Shown here in pieces: positions 49,860 to 56,329 of a stretch of 64,000 bases of DNA. Numbering within the stretch: the first letter of the stretch is position 1; every line of letters begins with the position of its first letter. The DNA is from JAGVSZ01 sp019137045 (lineage in GTDB: Bacteria > Pseudomonadota > Gammaproteobacteria > Burkholderiales > SG8-39). Below the pieces are notes generated by a model that searched no databases, was not told the DNA's origin, and saw only the letters and a program-made list of their open reading frames with translations. The DNA lies in NCBI GenBank assembly GCA_046347635.1, contig JAXMFT010000007.1, forward strand, positions 177,580-241,579, given 5' to 3'. A program made the translations under genes and the position numbers.

Positions 49860-50896
49860 GAAGCGGCCTCCGCGAGCGCGGCGACCGCCTCGGCGGCCGC
49901 GAGCCGGGCGCTGATGCGCTCGAGCACCGCGCCGCGCACTTCCTCCGCCGCGCGCTCGATCGCGTGGTAGAAGCCGAGGCGGTCGGCCGAGCCGTGGCTC
50001 TTCACCACCACGCCCTTCAGGCCGAGGAGCGTGGCGCCGTTGTAGCGCCGCGGGTCCACGCGCCGGCGGAAGGCGCTGAGCGCCGGCAGCGCGACCAGCG
50101 CGCCGAGCTTGCGCAGGGGGTTGCGCGTGAGCTCCTCGCGCAGGAAACGCTCCACCATGCGCGCGAGCCCCTCGGAGGTCTTGAGCGCGACGTTGCCGAC
50201 GAAGCCGTCGCACACCACGACGTCGGCTTCACCGCGGTAGATGCCGTCGCCTTCGACGTTGCCCACGAAGTTGAGCTCGCTCGCGCGCAGCAGTTCGCCC
50301 GCCTGCTTGACGACCTGGTTGCCCTTGATCGCTTCCGCACCGATGTTGAGCAGGCCGACGGTCGGCCGCTCGCGCCGCTCCACCGCCGCCACCAGGATCG
50401 ACCCCATCAGCGCGAACTGGAGCAGGTGCTCGGGCCTGCAGTCGGGGCTCGCGCCGAGGTCGAGCATGTAGGTCTGCCCGGACAGGGTGGGCAGGACGGA
50501 CACGAGCGCGGGACGGTCGATGCCGGGCAGGGTGCGCAGGACGAAGTGCGCGGTGGCCATCAGGGCGCCGGTGTTGCCGGCGCTGACGCACGCCCGCGCC
50601 TCGCCGCTCTTCACGAGGTCGATCGCGACGCGCATCGACGAGCGCTTCTTGCGCTTGACGGCGACCGCGGGCGCTTCGTCCATGGTGACGACGTCGGCGG
50701 CGTGATGCACGCGCAGCCGGTCCCCGGCGCGCGCCCGCCGCCGGCGCAACTCGGCGTCGATCGCGTCCTCGCGCCCGACGAGATGGACCGTCGCCGCCGG
50801 GTGGCGCGCGCCGAACTGCAGCGCCGCCGGCACCGTCACCGACGGGCCGAAGTCGCCGCCCATGCAGTCGATCGCGAGGGTGACCTCGTTACCCAC
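49856..50896 (-). CDS. plsX: Phosphate acyltransferase PlsX
   Basis: The 346-residue protein shows TLAIDCMGGDFGPSVTVPAA, VKSGEARACVSAGNTGALMA, TVGLLNIGAEAIKGNQVVKQ and VVCDGFVGNVALKTSEGLAR. It converts acyl-ACP to acyl-phosphate for phospholipid synthesis. I chose the GTG at 50896; a longer frame upstream crosses rpmF and is not credible. Confidence 0.95.
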   Translation of the reverse strand: MGNEVTLAIDCMGGDFGPSVTVPAALQFGARHPAATVHLVGREDAIDAELRRRRARAGDRLRVHHAADVVTMDEAPAVAVKRKKRSSMRVAIDLVKSGEARACVSAGNTGALMATAHFVLRTLPGIDRPALVSVLPTLSGQTYMLDLGASPDCRPEHLLQFALMGSILVAAVERRERPTVGLLNIGAEAIKGNQVVKQAGELLRASELNFVGNVEGDGIYRGEADVVVCDGFVGNVALKTSEGLARMVERFLREELTRNPLRKLGALVALPALSAFRRRVDPRRYNGATLLGLKGVVVKSHGSADRLGFYHAIERAAEEVRGAVLERISARLAAAEAVAALAEAAS

Positions 50897-50981
50897 GTCT
50901 TGCGCGCCCCGCCCCTTCGCGCGGCCGTGCGGCGCCGCCGGGCAACTCCTCTCGGTGCGGCCGCTGCCGGCTCGGGCCGGC

Positions 50982-51161
50982 CTACTCGGCCTTGGTCTTG
51001 ACGACTTTCTTGCCGCGGTAGTACCCGCTCGGGCTGACGTGGTGCCGCAGGTGGACTTCGCCCGTCGCCGGCTCGAGCGCGAGCGGCGGATTGGTGAGGA
51101 AGTCGTGCGAGCGGTGCATGCCGCGCCGCGACGGGGACTTCTTGTTCTGCTGAACAGCCAT
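50982..51161 (-). CDS. rpmF: 50S ribosomal protein L32
   Basis: The 59-residue protein starts MAVQQNKKSPSRRGMHRSHD and continues FLTNPPLALEPATGEVHLRH, ending YYRGKKVVKTKAE. The zinc Cys motifs of some L32 proteins are absent, which is usual in proteobacteria. It is placed between DUF177 and plsX in the conserved order. Confidence 0.96.
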   Translation of the reverse strand: MAVQQNKKSPSRRGMHRSHDFLTNPPLALEPATGEVHLRHHVSPSGYYRGKKVVKTKAE

Positions 51162-51193
51162 TTACCGCTCCTTCGTTTCAACTCTGCCGGAGG

Positions 51194-51691
51194 TCAGCCA
51201 CCGCCGCCCCCACTCCTGCGCAGCCTCGCCAGCGCCGCGAACGGTCCGGCGCGCTGCTGCGCCGCGCGCGCGTCCGCGCCCGCCTCGCAGCGCTCGTGCA
51301 TCGGCGCCATGGGGAGCGCGAGCAGGACCTCGTCCTCGACCAGCTCGGCCACGCCCATCGCGCGGCTCGCCAGCACCCGATCGACGTCGTCGTCCGCTGC
51401 CGCGATCGCGCGCTCGCTCTCCGCCAGCTCGAGCGCGACGTCCACTTCCACCGCGGAATCAAGTGCGCCGAGGCAACGCTGGCAGACGAGCGACACGGGA
51501 CCCGTCACTTCGATCGTCAGGCACGGCCGCCCCTGCGCATTTGCCCCGCCGCTCACGCGGTAACGGAGCCTTGCCGTACGGCACCCCGATGCCGCCAGCC
51601 GGGGCAGCGCGTCGATGTCGAGCGTGCCGGAAACGACGCCACGGTCGCGCGCGAACTGCGGACCATCGATCAGCGTCCCGGCCCGAGACAT
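51194..51691 (-). CDS. yceD: DUF177 family protein (YceD)
   Basis: The 165-residue acidic protein has IEVTGPVSLVCQRCLGALDS with a CxxC pair, EVDVALELAESER, and LVEDEVLLALPMAPMHERCE near the C-terminus. This matches DUF177, which lies upstream of rpmF and is linked to 23S rRNA accumulation. A strong sigma-70 promoter lies almost on top of the ATG, so the start may be leaderless. Confidence 0.9.
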   Translation of the reverse strand: MSRAGTLIDGPQFARDRGVVSGTLDIDALPRLAASGCRTARLRYRVSGGANAQGRPCLTIEVTGPVSLVCQRCLGALDSAVEVDVALELAESERAIAAADDDVDRVLASRAMGVAELVEDEVLLALPMAPMHERCEAGADARAAQQRAGPFAALARLRRSGGGGG

Positions 51692-51700
51692 AAGCGCGCG

Positions 51701-51729
51701 ATCATAGTATCTTTCGCCGATTGCGTCAA
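51701..51729 (-). promoter_or_regulatory. Sigma-70 promoter of the yceD-rpmF-plsX-fab operon
   Basis: On the minus strand TTGACG (51729-51724) and TATGAT (51706-51701) are separated by exactly 17 bases. The expected transcription start is near 51694, only about three bases before the yceD ATG at 51691. Confidence 0.65.
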
Positions 51730-51767
51730 AAAAATCATAGAGCTAGCGCATTGCCTGCGCGTTCCCC

Positions 51768-52361
51768 GTGTCGCCTCCTCGACTCATTCTCGCCTCGACT
51801 TCGCGCTACCGGCGGGAACTCCTCGCGCGCCTGCGGGTGCCCTTCGACGTCGCGGCGCCCGGCGTCGACGAGACGCCGCGCCCCGGCGAGGCGCCCGCGG
51901 CGCTCGCGCTCCGACTCGCGTGCGAGAAGGCGGAGGCCGTGGCCGCCAGGCATCCCGGCGCCGTCGCGATCGGTGCCGACCAGGTCGCCTTCCTCGGCGC
52001 GCTCGTGCTCTCGAAGCCCGGCACGCACGCCGCCGCCACCGCGCAGCTGCGCGCCCTGCGCGGGCAGCGCGTCCGGTTCCTCACTGCGGTGGCCGTCGCG
52101 CGCGCCGGGGATGCGGCGACGCGGTCGCGGCTCGTGCCGACCGAGGTCCAGTTCCGCGTCTTCGACGACGCGGCGATCGAGGCCTACCTGCGCGCCGACC
52201 AGCCCTACGACTGCGCGGGCGCGGCGAAGATCGAATCGCTCGGCATCGCCCTCGTTCAGCGGGTCGAGAGCGACGATCCCACGGCGCTGATCGGCCTGCC
52301 GCTCATCGCGCTGGTCGATCTCCTCGCCGAGCTCGGCGTCGCGCCCCTGCCGTGCGGCTGA
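51768..52361 (+). CDS. yceF: Maf-like nucleotide pyrophosphatase (YceF type)
   Basis: The 197-residue protein has LILASTSRYRRELLARLRVP, VDETPRPGEAPAALALRLAC, AIGADQVAFLGALVLSKPGT and a YDCAGAAKIESLGIALVQRV segment. YceF proteins hydrolyse m7GTP and similar modified nucleotides; Maf relatives act on dTTP/UTP. It starts at GTG 51768, divergent from yceD. Its end overlaps the frameshifted methyltransferase gene. Confidence 0.9.
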   Translation: MSPPRLILASTSRYRRELLARLRVPFDVAAPGVDETPRPGEAPAALALRLACEKAEAVAARHPGAVAIGADQVAFLGALVLSKPGTHAAATAQLRALRGQRVRFLTAVAVARAGDAATRSRLVPTEVQFRVFDDAAIEAYLRADQPYDCAGAAKIESLGIALVQRVESDDPTALIGLPLIALVDLLAELGVAPLPCG

Positions 52362-53079
52362 CCGCCGGCGTGCTCTACCTGGCGCCCGTGCTCCTCGGCG
52401 CGTCCGACCCGGCCGACACGCTGCCGGCCGGCGTGCAGTCCCGGCTGCGCGAGCTGCGGCGCTTCATCGTGGAGCAACCCAAGAGCGCGCGCATTCCTGC
52501 GCGCGATCGGGCACCCAGGCCCGCTCGCGCTCGCAATCGAGAAACTGGCGCCCGATGCGCCGCCGGGCGAGCTCGGGCGTCTGCTGGCGCCCGTGCGCGC
52601 GGGCGCCAGCGCCGCGGTGCTCGCGGAGGCCGGGGCGCCGGGAGTCGCCGATCCGGGCGCGGCGCTGGTGCGCGCGGCCCGCCGCAGGCATCCGCGTCGT
52701 GCCGCTGGTGGGCCCGTCCTCGTTGCTGCTCGCCCTGATGGCGTCGGGCCTGGAGGGACAGCGCTTCGCGTTTCACGGCTACCTGCCGGTCCCCGAGGCG
52801 GACTTGAGCCGGCGGCTGGCCGCGATCGAGGCGGACTCGCGGCTGCGCCGCGCCACCGCGATCTTCATCGAGACGCCCTACCGGAACGACCGGTTGCTGC
52901 AGGCGATCGTGTCCGTGTGCGCCGACGACACGCTGCTCTGCGTTGCCACCGATCTCACCCTGCCCGCCGAGGCGGTCGCGACGCACACGGTCGCGCACTG
53001 GCGCACCCTGCGCCATCGGATCGGCAAGCGGCCGACGGTGTTCCTGCTCCTCGCCGGCGCGCGGCGCCGCCCGACCTAG
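52352..53079 (+). pseudogene. RsmI-like SAM-dependent methyltransferase, two frameshifts
   Basis: The protein can be read in three successive frames. The first has VLYLAPVLLGASDPADTLPA and RRFIVEQPKSAR; the second has AFLRAIGHPGPLALAIEKLA and AAVLAEAGAPGVADPGAALV; the third has GIRVVPLVGPSSLLLALMAS, RFAFHGYLPVPEADLSRRLA and IFIETPYRNDRLLQAI, ending LRHRIGKRPTVFLLLAG. It matches the tetrapyrrole-methylase-fold family related to RsmI. Both shifts (near 52484-52492 and 52680-52687) would be repaired by adding two bases, GC, inside GC runs. It is either a real pseudogene or the site of two base-calling errors. Confidence 0.8.
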
Positions 53080-54020
53080 CGCAGCCGCACCGCGCCGGCG
53101 CCGCCGAGCGCGATCGACTCGGTCACCGCCGCGCCGAAGCGCTTGGCGAGCCGGTCGAGCAGGTTCTCCTTGCGGGTGTACTCGACGATCTGCTCGGCCT
53201 TGATCACCTCGCGCGCGACGTAGTCGACGGTGCCGTAGCCGTCGCTCAGGCCGAGCTCGATCGACCGCGCGCCCGACCACAGGAGACCGCTGAAGAGCTC
53301 CGGCGACTCCTTGAGCCGCGCGCCGCGCCCTTTGCGGACCACGTCGATGAACTGCAGGTGGATCTCGCTCAGGAGCTTGCGCGCATGCTCGACGTGCGCC
53401 GGCTGCAGCGGCGAGAAGGGATCGAGGAAGGCCTTGTTCTCCCCGGCCGCGAGCACGCGGCGCTCGACCCCGAGCTTCTCGAGGGTCTCCACGAAGCCGA
53501 ACTGGTCCATCAGGACCCCGATCGACCCGACCAGGCTCGCCTTGTCGACGTAGATCCGGTCGCTCGCCGCGGCGATGTAGTACCCGCCCGAGGCGCACAC
53601 GTCCTCGACCACGGCGTAGAGCGGAATGTCCGGATGCTTCTCGCGCAGCCGGCGGATCTCGTCGTAGATGATGCCGGCCTGCACCGGGCTGCCGCCGGGC
53701 GAGTTGATGCGCAGGATCACGCCCTGGGTGTTCTTGTCCTTGAACGCGCTCTGCAGCGCGCCGGTGACGCTGTCCGCGCTCGCGGAGCCCTTCGAGTCGA
53801 TGACGCCGATCACGTCCACCAGCGCGGTGTGCTTCGTCCCGGCCAGCCGGTCGGCGTCGCCGCGCCACTCGAGCACCATCAGGATGAGGAAGGTGAGGTA
53901 GGCGAAGGTGAGCAGCTTGAAGAAGATGCCCCAGCGCCGCGCGCGCTTCTGTTCCTTGAGCGCCTCCAGGGCGAGCTTCTCGATCACCCCGCGTTCCCAG
54001 TTGCCGCCGCCTTCAGTCAT
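53076..54020 (-). CDS. sppA: Signal peptide peptidase SppA-type serine protease
   Basis: The 314-residue S49 protease has one span (WGIFFKLLTFAYLTFLILMV), GVILRINSPGGSPVQAGIIY, AVVEDVCASGGYYIAAASDR (catalytic Ser) and SLVGSIGVLMDQFGFVETLE. The catalytic Lys follows in the second half as in the short SppA forms. It degrades leftover signal peptides in the inner membrane. The ATG at 54020 follows the Rieske gene by 7 bases. Confidence 0.92.
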   Translation of the reverse strand: MTEGGGNWERGVIEKLALEALKEQKRARRWGIFFKLLTFAYLTFLILMVLEWRGDADRLAGTKHTALVDVIGVIDSKGSASADSVTGALQSAFKDKNTQGVILRINSPGGSPVQAGIIYDEIRRLREKHPDIPLYAVVEDVCASGGYYIAAASDRIYVDKASLVGSIGVLMDQFGFVETLEKLGVERRVLAAGENKAFLDPFSPLQPAHVEHARKLLSEIHLQFIDVVRKGRGARLKESPELFSGLLWSGARSIELGLSDGYGTVDYVAREVIKAEQIVEYTRKENLLDRLAKRFGAAVTESIALGGAGAVRLR

Positions 54021-54027
54021 GACGTTC

Positions 54028-54381
54028 TCAGTCCTTCGTGCCCAGCACGACGTTCCCGTCGACCTCCTCCACCGCGACCGGCTCGAGGCCCCCGCCACGG
54101 CACGGGCCGCCGCGGCATGCGCCGGTCCGGGGATCGTACAGCGCGCCGTGCGTCGAGCATATCAAAACCATGCCATCGGCATCGAAGAAGTGGCCCGGCT
54201 GCCAGTCGAGCTCGACGCCGACGTGCGCGCACCGGTTGCGGTAGGCGTAGACGCGCCCGGCGTAGCGCACCGCGAACGCCGGGCGGCGCGTCCCCGCGGA
54301 CTCGACCTCGAAGCGCACCCCGGCGCCGCCGTCGACGAGCGCCTCGGAGCGGCAGACGATCAGGCGTTCGCCGCGAGCCAC
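54028..54381 (-). CDS. Rieske [2Fe-2S] ferredoxin-like protein
   Basis: The 117-residue protein has the two Rieske boxes: NRCAHVGVELDWQPGHFF (CxH) and LICSTHGALYDPRTGACRGG (CxxH). It is a soluble single-domain form, a probable electron carrier with unknown partner. The start is a GTG at 54381 inside the end of gph (22-base overlap), chosen because RLIVCRSEALVDGG is conserved in the family and no ATG is available. Confidence 0.87.
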   Translation of the reverse strand: MARGERLIVCRSEALVDGGAGVRFEVESAGTRRPAFAVRYAGRVYAYRNRCAHVGVELDWQPGHFFDADGMVLICSTHGALYDPRTGACRGGPCRGGGLEPVAVEEVDGNVVLGTKD

Positions 54382-55016
54382 GCGGCCAGCTCCGCGGTCG
54401 AGGGCAGCACCGCCAGCGGGTCGAGCGTCCTGAGGGCATCGCCCCGGTGCGCGCCGTAGCTCACCGCCACGGCCGCGACCCCGGCGGCCGCGGCCATCTG
54501 CAGGTCGTGCGACGTGTCGCCGATCATCAGGGTGCGCGCCGGGTCGGCCGCGAGCTCGGCCATCAGTTCGAGCAGCATCTGCGGAGCCGGCTTGGAGGCG
54601 CACTGGTCGGCGCAGCGGGTGGCGTCGAACAGCCCGGCGAGGCCGGTCTGGGCGAGCGCGCGCGCGAGCCCCGCCCTGCTCTTGCCCGTCGCGATCGCCA
54701 GCGCGTGGCCGCGATCGCGCAGCGCTTGCAGCATCGGCCGGGTGCCGGGAAAGAGCGGCAGCTCCGGATCGCGCGCGAGAAAATGGACGCGGTAGCGCTC
54801 CGCCAGCCGCCCGTACTCGGACACCGGGAGCGAGGGCACGGCGTAGGCGAGCGCGTCGCCCAGCCCCAGGCCGATGACGTGGCTCGCGCGCTCGTCGTCG
54901 GGCACCGGCAACCCGAGGTCGCGGCACGCCGCCTGGATGCACGCGGCGATCGCCCCCGCGGAGTCGATCAGCGTCCCGTCCCAGTCGAAGACGACGAGCT
55001 CAAAGCGGCGCTGCAT
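54360..55016 (-). CDS. gph: HAD family hydrolase (phosphoglycolate phosphatase-like)
   Basis: The 218-residue protein has FELVVFDWDGTLIDSAGAIA (nucleophile Asp), LFPGTRPMLQALRDRGHALA, IATGKSRAGLARAL, ASKPAPQMLLELM and LMIGDTSHDLQMAAAAGVAA. It belongs to the Gph/PGP-like subgroup found beside rluC and sppA in betaproteobacteria. The exact substrate is uncertain. ATG 55016 lies within the rluC 3' end. Confidence 0.88.
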   Translation of the reverse strand: MQRRFELVVFDWDGTLIDSAGAIAACIQAACRDLGLPVPDDERASHVIGLGLGDALAYAVPSLPVSEYGRLAERYRVHFLARDPELPLFPGTRPMLQALRDRGHALAIATGKSRAGLARALAQTGLAGLFDATRCADQCASKPAPQMLLELMAELAADPARTLMIGDTSHDLQMAAAAGVAAVAVSYGAHRGDALRTLDPLAVLPSTAELAAWLAANA

Positions 55017-55989
55017 GGGCGTCGTCGCGCAGCGCCAGCGCATCGAGGAAGCGCTGCAGGTCGTCGGGTAGCGGCGCGCTCAGCGCGAGCGGCGCGCCGG
55101 TGGCCGGATGGGCGAGCGCGAGTGCGGTGGCGTGCAGGAACATGCGCTTCAGCCCGCGCTTCGCGAGCGCGCGGTTCAGCTCGAAGTCCCCGTACTTGTC
55201 GTCGCCGGCGACCGGAAAGCCCAGATGCGCGAGCTGGACGCGAATCTGGTGCGTGCGACCGGTGTCGAGCTCGGCCGCGAGCAAGGTGAAGCCGCCCGCC
55301 GCGCGCACCGGCGTGAACCGGGTGCGCGACGCCTTGCCGCCTTCCCGCACGTCGACGCGCCGCTCGCCCGCCGCGGTGACGTACTTGCGCAGCGGCAGCT
55401 CCACGTCGCGGGCGCTACCGCCCCAGCGCCCCTTGACGAGCACGAGATAGCGCTTGCCTACCCGGCCCTCGCGCAGCGCCGCGTGCAGCGCGGTCAGCGC
55501 CGCGCGCTTCTTCGCCACGAGCAGGAGCCCGGAGGTCTCGCGGTCGAGGCGGTGCGCGAGCTCGAGGACCCGTGCCTCGGGCCGCGCCGCGCGCAGGCGC
55601 TCGATCACGCCGAAGCTGATGCCGCTGCCGCCGTGCACGGCGACCCCGGCGGGCTTGTCGACCACGAGCAGCGCCTCGTCCTCGAACACGATCGGCAGGC
55701 CGTGCTCGCGGGCAACCGGTGCCCGGGCCGCCGGCCGGCCCGGGCGCCGGACGGGCGGAATCCGTACCCGGTCGCCTTCCCGCAGCCGGTACGTGGCGTC
55801 GACCCGGCGGCTGTTGACCCGGACCTCGCCCCCGCGCAGCAGCCGGTAGACGTGGCTCCGGGGCACACCCTTCAGCTCGCGCAGGAGGAAGTTGTCCAGG
55901 CGCTGGTCGACCCCGGCCTCGCCGATCAGCGCCGTGCGCGCGGCGGACACCCCCCGCTCACCCCCTCGCGCGTTGCCTAAACCCTTCAT
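55000..55989 (-). CDS. rluC: 23S rRNA pseudouridine synthase, RluC type
   Basis: The 329-residue protein has an N-terminal S4 domain (DQRLDNFLLRELKGVPRSHV, YRLLRGGEVRVNSRRVDATY). The catalytic domain has ELAHRLDRETSGLLLVAKKR (Asp), GKRYLVLVKGRWGG and TGRTHQIRVQLAHLGFPVAG. RluC modifies U955/2504/2580 in E. coli 23S rRNA. It is divergent from rne, and its ATG sits inside the rne promoter. Confidence 0.95.
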   Translation of the reverse strand: MKGLGNARGGERGVSAARTALIGEAGVDQRLDNFLLRELKGVPRSHVYRLLRGGEVRVNSRRVDATYRLREGDRVRIPPVRRPGRPAARAPVAREHGLPIVFEDEALLVVDKPAGVAVHGGSGISFGVIERLRAARPEARVLELAHRLDRETSGLLLVAKKRAALTALHAALREGRVGKRYLVLVKGRWGGSARDVELPLRKYVTAAGERRVDVREGGKASRTRFTPVRAAGGFTLLAAELDTGRTHQIRVQLAHLGFPVAGDDKYGDFELNRALAKRGLKRMFLHATALALAHPATGAPLALSAPLPDDLQRFLDALALRDDAHAAPL

Positions 55990-56001
55990 TCTTCATATAC
56001 T
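55973..56001 (+). promoter_or_regulatory. Sigma-70 promoter of rne
   Basis: TTGCCT (55973-55978) and TATACT (55996-56001) are 17 bases apart. The transcript would start near 56008 and have a leader of about 320 bases before the rne ATG. The element overlaps the rluC start codon at 55989-55987, so the divergent genes could interfere. Confidence 0.65.
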
Positions 56002-56329
56002 CCGGCCGCTGCCTTCGTTTGCGGGACAGCGGCCGCCCAGCGGCCGCCACCACGTCCCCGGCGCGACGCGCCACGAAGCGGGCCCGATCTCGGGGAGACC
56101 CGTGCCCACCAGCTGGTTGTCATCGCTCACCAGGAGCGGCGATGGTAAATGACGAGCGCGCCGGAATCACACCCGATTCCCCCAGCCCGGCCGGTCGAAC
56201 GCCGAGAACCGGGCGCAACACGCGGGACCGACCCTTCCTTCCCACCCCAGTGAGCACGAGGATGCATCGCTAGAGGACAGTTCGAGTCAGCAGCGTGTTG
56301 TGCAGCGGGCGCGCCAGGAGAAGAACTAC
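56002..56329 (+). other. Long structured 5' leader of rne
   Basis: No gene is visible in these 328 bases. The leader begins with two GCGGCCGC blocks (near 56029 and 56040) that can pair with each other or themselves, and it has further GC-rich inverted segments. In E. coli RNase E controls its own mRNA through hairpins in a 361-base leader; a similar role here is inference. A good ribosome site (AGGAGAAG) lies about 10 bases before ATG 56330. Confidence 0.5.

Noticed and set aside
56029..56047. GCGGCCGC doublet considered as a repeat array or CRISPR-like element
   Set aside because: There are only two copies with a 3-base gap and no spacers. It fits a hairpin in the rne leader better.
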